50,802 nt of DNA, from assembly GCA_902779075.1 (NCBI GenBank), contig CACZAK010000027.1, positions 1 through 50,802 on the forward strand. The letters run 5' to 3'. Below are positions 8,850 to 18,200 of this stretch, piece by piece. Made by a program: the position numbers and the translations under genes. The number at the start of each line of letters is the position of its first letter. Positions within the stretch are counted from its first letter, which is position 1. The DNA comes from an uncultured bacterium (lineage in GTDB: Bacteria > Verrucomicrobiota > Kiritimatiellia > RFP12 > UBA1067). The notes under the pieces were generated by a model. It saw only the letters and a program-made list of their open reading frames with translations. It did not search any database and was not told the DNA's origin.

Positions 8850-9028
8850 GACTGCCGAGGCTCCTCCGGAAGCTCCTCCACCAGTTCCTCTCGACCATCC
8901 TCCCAGCGCAGCACGACGCGGCGCCCGACGAGAATGCAAATCGGCCGGCCCGCCGCCCATGTCTCGCGGACCGCCTCTGCGCTGCACTCGCGCGCCGCTT
9001 TCGCAAGCTTTCTGTCAAGTTCGGTCAT
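8846..9028 (-). CDS. Small partner (putative antitoxin) of the zeta-like toxin
   Basis: A 60-residue protein (MTELDRKLAKAAREC...) with central RPICILVGRRVVLRWEDG and an acidic tail EELVEELPEEPRQS. ATG 9028 is favoured over ATG 9049 because the -10 box (9050-9055) directly abuts 9049, which would place that codon upstream of the transcript; GGAAA lies just before 9028. Its stop overlaps the GTG of the kinase by four bases. Small ORFs in this position are regularly found with short zeta-type kinases, so an antitoxin role is likely, but no known antitoxin fold is recognisable by eye. Confidence 0.7.
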   Translation of the reverse strand: MTELDRKLAKAARECSAEAVRETWAAGRPICILVGRRVVLRWEDGREELVEELPEEPRQS

Positions 9029-9049
9029 TTGCTTTTTCCATCGCGGCAT

Positions 9050-9055
9050 AGTATA
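9050..9055 (-). promoter_or_regulatory. -10 element of the toxin-antitoxin/GH123 unit
   Basis: Minus-strand TGTGATATACT gives an extended -10 (TGA then TATACT) with no good -35. Upstream GAATTTTCTCC...GGGTTTGTGATATACT resembles the promoters at 15188-15193 and 20011-20016. Confidence 0.55.
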
Positions 9056-9140
9056 TCACAAACCCACGCCCCTGCGCGGGAGAAAATTCGCACCTTTCAG
9101 TCCTTTTTGCTCTTGTGCGAATGAAAACGAAATTTTACAC

Positions 9141-9204
9141 GCCGCCTAGAAGGCGGCTTTCCCAGTTAGGGTACACTGACTGGGAAAGCCGCCATCTTGG
9201 CGGC
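9141..9204. terminator. Large nested inverted repeat, probable transcription terminator of giant gene B
   Basis: Arms of 26 bases (9141-9166 and 9179-9204) are complementary except at two positions, with a 12-base loop. Each arm is itself a small hairpin (GCCGCC...GGCGGC), so a cruciform or clover shape is possible. It begins 24 bases after the stop codon of the giant gene B on the minus strand and is followed there by GTGTAAAATTTCGTTTTC. It may act as a terminator or a 3' stabiliser. Confidence 0.65.
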
Positions 9205-9227
9205 GCACTGAGCGTCCTGCCAGTTGA

Positions 9228-12200
9228 CTACCTGACGTAGATGTACGTACCTTTGGACTTAACGTCGATGACGATATCGCCGTCAACAACCGAAACGCCC
9301 TTTGCCCAATCAGGCGCATCGGCAGCGAGCGAAACTTTTACGCCCGAGAACTTGCCGCCGGACGTGAGCGCCCACGTACCGCCACGACCGCACTTGCCGT
9401 CTGTCGACGAGATCTTGACCACGACATTCGTCGTCTCGCCCTCGTCGAACGTCACGGTCTTGTCCGTCAGGTTCAGCACAGGCGCGCCCTTCGTCGTGTA
9501 GTTGAAGCCCAGCATCGCACCCGCCTTGAGCGTCAAGTCGCCGCCAAGCGCGACCGTGCCCGACTCCGCGACCCGAAGCATCGTGCCGCTGTTGAGCGTC
9601 ATCGCGCTTTGGGTGAGGTTCGCGCCGGGCTTGATGGCCAGCGTCGCCGTGTTCGTCACCACCACCGGCGGCTGGGTCGTGTTGATGGCCGCCTTGTTCA
9701 CCCGCAACGTACCGGAGCCGGACACCGTGATGGTCGGCGAATTGTTCCCTTGTACAATCGCGTCCATCGTGATTGTACGCCCCGTACCGCTCTCGTCGTC
9801 CGTGCAGAACGTGACGTCTCGGTTTATAACGAGGCTCTTGTTCCCGTCGCCGCGATCGGCGATGGTGAAGTCGGAATACCACGGGCGGAGCGTCTGCGCA
9901 TCATTGGACGCATTCCTGCCGATACAGTAGGATCCTTTCGCCGATGCGCTCGAGAAGTTCAATCCGCCCGCGCCGATATAGAACACCCCCTTGCTGGCCG
10001 CGTTTCCGTCGGAGAAGTAACACCAGTTGCCCGTCATCGAGGTCTCAATCCGCTCGAACTTGAACACCGCGCAGACATTTGTTCCCTGGTTATAGCACAT
10101 GAATCTGTCGGTATTCCCGGTCAACGTCAAGTTCGTGACGACCATTTCGCCGTTGTTCCTGTAGGAAACGCGTCCTCCTTCGCCCATCGCCATTCCTCCG
10201 ACATCGACCTTAGAACCGTTGCCGACATAGAGTTCAGTAAGCCGACCTGCATACGGAATGTAGAGCGTTGAATTGTCGCCAAGGCAGTGACGTTTGCCCG
10301 ACCCCTGCACCGTCGCCGTCCACGGGCTGCTCACGTCATTGGCAAAGTAGTACTTGCCATATATGCAGCGTGAATAGACGGCGGCGAAGTTGCCGTTCTC
10401 GATTGCGCAGCCCGGCGCGGCGTATGCGCCGCCCGCGAACGTGACGTGCGACTTCGTGAGATCGCCCGTTTCCGCCATCGCCGGCTGCTTGACCTGGATG
10501 TCGCCGGAGAAGTACACCGGCGCCTCGATCGTATGCGAGGCCGAAGACGAGGTGTTCACGACCGTGTCGACGCCCGTGATGGGGTTCCCGCTGATCGTAA
10601 CCGACCCAGAGCCGTTGCCGAAGGTGATGGACGAAGGCGCAAAACCGGAGATATTGTTGTCAATCGTGGCGGCCTCAGAGGGGAACTGCACGACAGAACC
10701 GATAGCTTCCGGCTTCCTGTCGTTGAGCCAGTTGCCCGCCGTGTCCATCTTGCCGTCGCCCACCTCACCTGTCCAGATGCAGGGCAGGGCCAATATTGCC
10801 TCGTCGCCCACGGCGAGACGCAGCGAACGGTTGTCCAACGTGTAGAGGTACGTTATGCTTTCCGTCTGCGCATCGACCGTGAATCTTCTAGCGACACCGG
10901 CGGGTAGGTCGGTCGTCGATGTGATAAGCGTGTATTCGCCATCGGCAAGCGCACCGCCCGCCACCTTGAGCGTGACCAATCCCTCGCCGGAGAACGCGAT
11001 CGCGCCCATCTCGACGCCAGATGACGGGACTTCGAGCGTCGTGCCCGCCGCGAACGTAATCGTACCCGTCGTCAGTTTCTTGCCTTCGTTGATTGCAAGC
11101 GTCGCCGTGTTCGTCACCGTCACGCCACCTGAGTAGGCCGCCTTGTCGCTGGTGGCCGTCGGAACGGAGTTGACGACGACCTTGCCCGTACCGGCTATAT
11201 AGAGCTGCCCGTTGTCGGCACAACCAGCGTCAAGCGTAATCGTATGCGGCAAGCCGTCTCCATAGCCAGTCGTATTCAGTTCATGATGATCAATGGAACT
11301 TCTGACGACGGTATTGACGGCGATGGTGAAGTCGTTGGTATACGGGTGTATCCAACAATCGTTCGCACTGTTGGCGAGGCACCAGATGAAGTTCTGCCCG
11401 GTTATGCCTGACGGACCGATTGCCCACTTCTGGGTTGTCACGTCCTTGGTGGAGTAAAGCGTTGAGTTGACCACGATTCCGCCGGCGACGATATACCCGT
11501 CACCGACATTCAGGACAGGATGGACACTGCCTCCGGTTATCGTGATGATTCCGTCCACGACAAACGTACCGCCCGCGTCAACCTTGCTGACGATTCCGTC
11601 TCCTTCAGTGTAGTCGATTGTCAAGTCACCGGCGACCACAACAGTCGAATCCGCATCGACCGCGATTTTCCGCGTATTGCTAAACGATGCCGCCCGCATC
11701 TTGTCGCCCGAGAAGGTGATCACGCCCGTTCCCATCGTGACGGCGCCGAACGTCACGTCGATGTCGCCGATGATGTTTGCCGCGGAGATCACACCCGAGA
11801 AATCAGGGTCCGTGCCGGCGGCCGAGGGAGCCACGCCATTGAGCCAGTTGCCGCCCGTCGACATCTTGCCGTCGCCAGCAAGACCCGTCCACACGAAACC
11901 GGAAGTGTCCGTATCAACCGCAAGAACAAGCACATTGCCCTGCGCCGTCCATTCATACGGCAGCTCCGACGTCTCCGGAACAAGGTTCGCGGCGTCCGTC
12001 GCCGTGATGCCGGTCTTCTCAAATATCGGATACAGTCCCTTGCCGAACGCGCCGCCGTTCTTCTTGAGCGCGACCGTTCCGCTCTGGGGAAGTGCCAGCG
12101 TCGTCACCGCAATCGGCGTTACACCAACCGTGGGCGTGTCGATGTTCAACGTAGAATCCGCCTCAAACGTCAGGCTTGAAACCGTCGATTGCGCCGTGGC

Positions 12201-15053
12201 CTTGACAGAGAACGTCGCGTTGCTCTCGACCGTCACGGGACGGAGCATCGTCAAGCCGGCACTGAGGAACGTCTCGCCCTCCTCGCAGACGAGACCAGAC
12301 AAGGAAGACTGCGAACGGAAAATCGTCAGTTTGCCGCTGCCGGTCTTCGTGAGCGTACCGGCTCCTTGCGGGTCGGCCTGCAAGCCACAGTTGTTGCCGT
12401 TGGAGTCGAGGACGAGGCCGCCCGCGTCGATCGTCATCGGCTTGATTTCCTCTGCAAACGAACTGTGGGTTTCGAGAGTCCAGTCGCCGCTCTGGTTTAC
12501 GACAAAGCGCGTATTGTTGTAGCGGACGGCGTTGAGCGGACGGTCATGATAGACGGCGACCTGTTTCGCCGTTATGACGCAGTTCTCGAAATCCGCCGTG
12601 TAGGATCCGGCCGTGTTGTTGCTGACCACGTTATGGCCGATGTACATGCCGTAGGCGATGTCGATCACGGAGTTCGTAGCAGCGAAGACGAATGTCGGGC
12701 ACTGCGGATTCTTGTTGCTGTCGTCGGCACCAAAGCGAATGCTCTTGTTGTTCAGGACGCGAAGAGTAGAATCGTTCATCGTCCAATAGACGGACGGATT
12801 CAAATACGCCGTGGAGCCGCCCACCGTGTCGCGGCACGTGAGCATATATACCTCGTTGGGGAATTCCATGAGCGCACCATCCGTCAGGTTGATATTGAGC
12901 CGCCCCTCAAACGACTTCTGCATGATCCAGTGGTTGCCCGCGTTGGTCACCCTGTAGGTTCCACCAGCGATGTTGATCGTATTTGTCGTGTTGGCGAGCG
13001 TGTTGATCGAGAAGGACTTGTTTTGGAACGTCGCATCCTTCGCAATCGTGAACACGGCGGGCAGATGGCTGTGGTCCATAGCGTAGCTGCCGTCCGTCGT
13101 GAACGTGCCGTTCGTGAGCGTCACGTCCGCACCAGGAGTTAGATACGCCGTCGGCGCAACGCCAGACATCGTCTGTCCGCCGTAGTCGAATGTGACGGGT
13201 TTTGCCGGATCCGTTCCGAGCGTCAGCTTCGTGCCGTCAACCGTCGCACCGTTCGCCATCGCGAGCGTTCCTTCTGAAACCGTGGTCTGTTCCGTGCGCG
13301 AAGAACCGAGCGTCAGCGTTCCCGCACCGGCCTTTGTAAGCAATCCCGCCGTGGGAGCGGAAATGGTTGCCGAGACACCCGGAACGGCCGAGACAACCGG
13401 GACGGTGAGCGTGGCAGTGCCATCGAGCGTCGCGTTGGCGGTGAACTCAATCTTCGCCGGCGAAGCGTCGGCGGCGAGCGTAGCCGTAGCGTTCGCGGTG
13501 TTGAAGATGGCGTTGTTGCCGTCGGCCCACGTGGCGGCCGCGCCGCCCTTCGTCCAGGCGTCGGCATCGCCCCAGTTCGTCTGCGTACCATTCCACGTGT
13601 AGTCCTCGGCGACGATTGTCAAAACAAGATTGCCTTCGACGACGGCGACTGCATTCGGGAGGACGAGGCTGCCAACCATCGGCTGGACGTTGAACACATC
13701 CGCGCTTGCGGCCGGGAAAAGCGTGAACGACGTGCCCGTCGCGGGAATCGCGGAGAAGTCGATGACGATGTTCGCCTTGCTCTCCGTCGTAGCCGTGGTC
13801 GTGACAGTTGCGGGAAGCGCATCCACGCTCGTCGCATCGCCATTGAGATAGACGGTCGAACCCGCGCCGAGCGCGAGCGAAGTAAAGCCACATGTCGCCG
13901 AAACCACAGAGTCCTGATCGAACCAGTGGAGTGTCGTATTGTCGCCGACCGCGAGCGCACCCACCAAGTTGCCCCTATTCTGGAACGTCACTGTTCCGCC
14001 GCCCGTCACGGTGAACGCGCCTGCCGTGTTCTCCACAGCGTTGATGGCGGCGGGGACATGGAAAGTTTTACCCCCGGTGTTGATTGTGCCGCCGTTCGCG
14101 CCAACCCGGACGTCGACCGTCGCGTCTATCAAGCCGTAATTATTTGCATCGCCATTGACCTCGATACTTCCACCGTCAAAAATGACGGAGGCCGATGCGG
14201 CACTCTGGTTGGTTATGCGCCTCGTCTTGAATGTGCCGCCGTAGAGGTTCAGCGTGCTGGTCGAGCCGCTCTCGAACCGCGTCCATTTGCCGGCAGGGAC
14301 CAAGAACGTGCCGCTTCTCTGGATAACCGTCGCCGTACCGCTGCCAAGCCCAATCTTAAAATCGCCGGTCATCGACCAGTCTCCACCGGTCTTGTCCACT
14401 GTGAACGTGTAGAGCATCATGTCGCCCTGACACGTGATGTTCGCGTTCGTGGCATAGAGGTCGCCCTTGTAGAAGTCGCAGGACTTTGTCGTCGTGATAT
14501 TGACGGGGCCAAGATAGCCGTTGGCGTCGTTGTTCTGGTCGTCGAGAACAAGATGACCGGTCATGTCCTTCTTGAGAATGTTATGCCCTCCCAAGGTTGA
14601 ATGACCGCCGATGGTCAAGTGCCTCGTCTTCAAGGTTATCGCATAGAAACGGGCGGAAGAGTTATACCCGTCGTAGCCGATGCAGATGAGGTCTTGGTCG
14701 TAGTTGCTGGAGTTGCCTGAATTGTCAAAGGTGTATTGGCCTTGCCCCTGAAAACGCCAGTACCCTCTATCAGGGACATCGTAAAAGCACAATCCCGTAT
14801 TAGAAGTCTCTGTGACATCGGCAGAAAGATAAATGAAATCTCTCTTACTCCCTGTCAGATTACCCTTCTTGAAGTAGCGTCGGCCTGAAGTGCCGTTCCA
14901 GTTCCCTGAAGTCGCCCAATTGCTGTTTTCGTTGCCCGTCCAATTTCTCGCCGCCTGCGCGGTCGTCGCCGCGCCAAGCGCAAGCGTTGCGGCGAGGAGG
15001 AAACCGAGAGTTTTCCTCCTCTTGAGGATTTTGCTCATCACTGCTGCTTTCAT
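9228..15053 (-). CDS. Giant adhesin-like secreted protein B (passenger-type repeats)
   Basis: ATG 15053 is chosen because AAAGG lies 8 bases upstream and it opens a signal peptide (MKAAVMSKILKRRKTLGFLL...AQA, about 1-33). The 1941-residue product has modules entered by W-x-G...W motifs near residues 36 (WTGNENSNWATSGNW), 485 (WNGTQTNWGDADAW), 1050 (WTGLAGDGKMSTGGNW) and 1420 (WTGEVGDGKMDTAGNW). Between them are beta-helix-like Gly/Thr/Asn-rich stretches, including the autotransporter repeat-like GLLTKAGAGTLTL with RTEQTTVSEGTL. No C-terminal beta-barrel is present; the end is SKGTYIYVR. It probably forms a long surface or secreted fibre. Its first 45 codons and upstream DNA are nearly identical to those of protein C. 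Confidence 0.88.
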   Translation of the reverse strand: MKAAVMSKILKRRKTLGFLLAATLALGAATTAQAARNWTGNENSNWATSGNWNGTSGRRYFKKGNLTGSKRDFIYLSADVTETSNTGLCFYDVPDRGYWRFQGQGQYTFDNSGNSSNYDQDLICIGYDGYNSSARFYAITLKTRHLTIGGHSTLGGHNILKKDMTGHLVLDDQNNDANGYLGPVNITTTKSCDFYKGDLYATNANITCQGDMMLYTFTVDKTGGDWSMTGDFKIGLGSGTATVIQRSGTFLVPAGKWTRFESGSTSTLNLYGGTFKTRRITNQSAASASVIFDGGSIEVNGDANNYGLIDATVDVRVGANGGTINTGGKTFHVPAAINAVENTAGAFTVTGGGTVTFQNRGNLVGALAVGDNTTLHWFDQDSVVSATCGFTSLALGAGSTVYLNGDATSVDALPATVTTTATTESKANIVIDFSAIPATGTSFTLFPAASADVFNVQPMVGSLVLPNAVAVVEGNLVLTIVAEDYTWNGTQTNWGDADAWTKGGAAATWADGNNAIFNTANATATLAADASPAKIEFTANATLDGTATLTVPVVSAVPGVSATISAPTAGLLTKAGAGTLTLGSSRTEQTTVSEGTLAMANGATVDGTKLTLGTDPAKPVTFDYGGQTMSGVAPTAYLTPGADVTLTNGTFTTDGSYAMDHSHLPAVFTIAKDATFQNKSFSINTLANTTNTINIAGGTYRVTNAGNHWIMQKSFEGRLNINLTDGALMEFPNEVYMLTCRDTVGGSTAYLNPSVYWTMNDSTLRVLNNKSIRFGADDSNKNPQCPTFVFAATNSVIDIAYGMYIGHNVVSNNTAGSYTADFENCVITAKQVAVYHDRPLNAVRYNNTRFVVNQSGDWTLETHSSFAEEIKPMTIDAGGLVLDSNGNNCGLQADPQGAGTLTKTGSGKLTIFRSQSSLSGLVCEEGETFLSAGLTMLRPVTVESNATFSVKATAQSTVSSLTFEADSTLNIDTPTVGVTPIAVTTLALPQSGTVALKKNGGAFGKGLYPIFEKTGITATDAANLVPETSELPYEWTAQGNVLVLAVDTDTSGFVWTGLAGDGKMSTGGNWLNGVAPSAAGTDPDFSGVISAANIIGDIDVTFGAVTMGTGVITFSGDKMRAASFSNTRKIAVDADSTVVVAGDLTIDYTEGDGIVSKVDAGGTFVVDGIITITGGSVHPVLNVGDGYIVAGGIVVNSTLYSTKDVTTQKWAIGPSGITGQNFIWCLANSANDCWIHPYTNDFTIAVNTVVRSSIDHHELNTTGYGDGLPHTITLDAGCADNGQLYIAGTGKVVVNSVPTATSDKAAYSGGVTVTNTATLAINEGKKLTTGTITFAAGTTLEVPSSGVEMGAIAFSGEGLVTLKVAGGALADGEYTLITSTTDLPAGVARRFTVDAQTESITYLYTLDNRSLRLAVGDEAILALPCIWTGEVGDGKMDTAGNWLNDRKPEAIGSVVQFPSEAATIDNNISGFAPSSITFGNGSGSVTISGNPITGVDTVVNTSSSASHTIEAPVYFSGDIQVKQPAMAETGDLTKSHVTFAGGAYAAPGCAIENGNFAAVYSRCIYGKYYFANDVSSPWTATVQGSGKRHCLGDNSTLYIPYAGRLTELYVGNGSKVDVGGMAMGEGGRVSYRNNGEMVVTNLTLTGNTDRFMCYNQGTNVCAVFKFERIETSMTGNWCYFSDGNAASKGVFYIGAGGLNFSSASAKGSYCIGRNASNDAQTLRPWYSDFTIADRGDGNKSLVINRDVTFCTDDESGTGRTITMDAIVQGNNSPTITVSGSGTLRVNKAAINTTQPPVVVTNTATLAIKPGANLTQSAMTLNSGTMLRVAESGTVALGGDLTLKAGAMLGFNYTTKGAPVLNLTDKTVTFDEGETTNVVVKISSTDGKCGRGGTWALTSGGKFSGVKVSLAADAPDWAKGVSVVDGDIVIDVKSKGTYIYVR

Positions 15054-15089
15054 CTTTCCATGCCTTTCTTGTTGTTGGTTCTGTAAAAT

Positions 15090-15123
15090 CATTACTCCTG
15101 CCAGTCGAGGAACTCCGTTGGCG
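15090..15123 (-). pseudogene. 3' scrap of a PRRFGKS-type ATPase gene upstream of gene B
   Basis: Minus-strand ACGGAGTTCCTCGACTGG followed by CAGGAGTAA reads TEFLDWQE-stop, matching the last residues TEFLDWLEQ of the truncated ATPase at 19554-20012. The remaining spacer up to 15187 shows no other coding match. With the promoter at 15188 this looks like an ATPase gene reduced to its two ends. Confidence 0.55.
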
Positions 15124-15140
15124 TCAATGCCTCGACTGGC
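15100..15140. repeat. Perfect 11-base inverted repeat in the leader of gene B
   Basis: GCCAGTCGAGG (15100-15110) and CCTCGACTGGC (15130-15140) are perfect complements separated by 19 bases. The left arm belongs to the ATPase 3' scrap; the right arm has no counterpart upstream of gene C, so it is specific to this copy. It lies about 50-90 bases upstream of the gene B start, inside the expected transcript leader. Confidence 0.75.
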
Positions 15141-15187
15141 ATGATACAATCCTTCCGCCGAGCCGCCCATGCGCCCCAGCGCTGCAA

Positions 15188-15193
15188 ATTATA
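15188..15193 (-). promoter_or_regulatory. -10 element, probable promoter of giant gene B
   Basis: Minus-strand TTTGTGGTATAAT is an extended -10. The upstream GAATTTCCTCCAGCACACGG block resembles the promoter of the eroded ATPase at 20011-20060. It would give gene B a leader of about 130 bases. Confidence 0.5.
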
Positions 15194-15231
15194 CCACAAA
15201 TCCGCGCCCGTGTGCTGGAGGAAATTCTTCA

Positions 15232-18200
15232 TTACCTAAAGAACAATCTCATGCCTTTCGCGATGATTTCGGCGTAGAGGTTGCCGTCGCCGTCAACTCC
15301 AACCCCCTTCACCCATTTCGGGCAATCGTCCGCCTTGACGAAGGACGCCATGTCCTCAATCTGGCTGCCAGAGGTGAGGATGTGTTTTCCGCCAATGGGA
15401 CGTTCCCCGGAAAGCGACACCTTGATTTGCGCCTGAGTGCCGAACGTCACCGCCTTGTCCGTCAAATCGAGGACGGGGGCATTCTTGCGATCCGTGAAGT
15501 TGAACGCCAACGTCGCGCCGTCGTTGAGCTTCAGATCGCCGCCGAGCTTGACGGTGCCGGACTCCGCGACTTTCAGCGTCGCGCCGTCGTTGACCACAAT
15601 CGCACCTGTCCGCGCCTTGTTGCCGCCCGTATGCAGGAGAAGCGTGGAGGTGCCGTTCAGCGTGACGGGGCCCGTCCCCGGACAGGAGTTTGCCATGACC
15701 TCGACCGTCGCGGAATTGGTGACCGTCAACCCGCCGGAGAAGATTTTTTTGTCATCAGCTGCGTCATCATGCGTGTTTGCGAAGACGAACTTGCCGATGC
15801 CCTTCACCGTCACGCCAAACTTCGCCGCCGATGCGGCGTTCGCCGCTCCGATCAATGCTTCGCTTGTAATCGTGCGGGCAACCGTGTTGCTGTAGTAGTC
15901 AGTCGTGTCAAACGTAACGGTTGACACGCCCGAACTGCTGCGCTTGTAGATCACAAAACCATCTGTCGTCGTATTGCCGAGATTGTTATGATACATCGCC
16001 CAGTCTGCGTAGGAGCCAAACTCGTGCGAACCTGAATTGTAAACCCGGACATAACCGGCGCCGCGAATGATTCCCTCAGGGCCCATGATCGTCTTTTTGC
16101 ATGGAACGATGCAAGCGTTCTGGTTAACGCGAATCTTGTTTGCAATGAACGTACCGTTGCCGCCATTGCATGTGTAATGCGTCGGATCATTCGCTCCACT
16201 TCCACCAGACACCAGGAATTCGCCATTGACCTTGAATTCGCCATTGAACGTGCCGAGAAGGTGCCTATCGCTTTCCGTCGAAGAAATCTTCGCGTCTTTC
16301 ACTTCAGCCCGCCCGCCAACTTCCATGTGGAAGTCGCCGTTGTGCTTGTAGAACGTGGCGTTGGGAAGATTGTAAACGCCATCGCTCTTCACGGTCGTTC
16401 CAGCATGTTCGACCCTGCTTTCAGGACCTGTGAAATTGTACGTGCCATGGATGTCGGTGGTTCTCGCAAGCCAAATTCCCGTCGCGCCGCCGGTGAACTT
16501 GATTGCGCCCGTGTTCTGCACCACATCGACATTTTCGAAGAACTCGACGGCGTTTTCGAACTCGATTGTACTCAAAGAGTTGTTCGTGATACTTGACACA
16601 TTGGAGAACTTCGTACCCGAAATCGTTACGGAGGCGGAACCGACAGGAACCACGATCGTCGTCGCCGCGAAGTAGTTCCCCTCGGGGTTTGTCAACGACG
16701 CCGCTACAGGATTTCCGATTATTGCCGTTCCGCTTGCAGGGACGCTTCCCGAGAGCCAGTTCGCGCCGTCGTTCAGGCTTCCCTCCGATCCGCCGATCCA
16801 AATATGGTCGCTGGCATTATTCGAATAAATGCACCAGATTTCCTTTCCGCCTTTTTCGAGGAAGAAACGGGCATTAAAACCCGAAGGAAAAGTTGCCGAA
16901 GAAAGGATGTCGCTTGCGAACGCTCCGTCGCCGGATACCGCAGCGATCTTGTAAATTCCCGCGGGAAGTCCTGCGGGAACCGTGACCTCGAGGTTTGCGC
17001 CCGCGATTGCGACGGGGACAACGAGCGTCGTCCCAAGCTCGATGGTCGTCTTGCCGGAGTAGGCGGGCTGGGCGGAAAGCGTGATCGTGCCGCCGCCCTT
17101 GTAGGTCATCGCGCCGGTGTCGCCGGCAGCACCAATTGTCGCCGGAATCGTGACGGCCTTGCCGTTGGCGTTGACGATTCCGCCGTTCGCGCCGACGCGC
17201 ACCGCAATCCCGTTCTTGATCAGTCCGCTGGATTCCATATCTCCAACCGCCTTCAACTCGCCGCCGTTGAAGGTCAGCGAAGCACTTCCGCTCCCTAAGG
17301 TCAGGCCTTTTGTTTCAAGCACGCCGTGCGAATCGCCGACGGCATTTATGTCTATCACGGCTACGGACGCGTTGTTGTCGTAGCCAGCAATGAACGTGCC
17401 GGCGGATGTGAAGGTTCCGCCGTTTATGTGAAGTTCGGCGGGTTCGTCGTTCTTGGAGAACGAAACATACGTCGTGCCGATGCAGGTGAACGATCCGCCG
17501 TTCATGTTGAACACGCCCTTAGCCACGTTGTAGTTGCATCCAACGTACAGGTTGTTGCTCACGGTCACGGTTCCACTGTTCATCGTGAACTCGCCGGAAG
17601 AGCCGGCCTGCGAGCTCACCCGGCACTGCCCACCGACCGTCAGCGAGCCGTCGTTGTGGTAGAACCTGCCGACGTCGCCATCGTTCCAACCGGCCGTGAA
17701 CATGTTTGGCACAATCCAGTCCCCGCCGTCCTTGTGCAACTCAACCGTGACGCCTCCGCCAACAGGTCCATTGACATCATGTCCAAGGCTTATGTTCCAA
17801 TTAACGGACGCAAGCGTGGCGCCGTTCTCGAATTTCAGGACGGCCGTCTTCCCTGCCTCCGTGCCGAGCAGGACATCGTCCCAGGGGATGGTCGTACCAG
17901 CGCCGGACATGACAAGCGTTCCATCCGTTACACCCGTCTGTTCCGTACGGCTCTGCGAGAGCGTCAGCGTTCCAGTGCCGATCTTTTCAATCGTGCCCGC
18001 CAGATGTGCGTTGATGGTCGCCGATACGCCGTTGGACACGGCAATCACAGGAACTGTAAGCATCGCCGAACCGTCAACTGTCGCATTGGCGCGGAACGTG
18101 ACGGTCGCCGCCGTGACCGCTGAATCGACCGTCGCCTTATCGTCTGCATTCGCGAACACCGCAGCCGTCGAATCGTACCAGTCGCCCGCGACGCCGTTCT

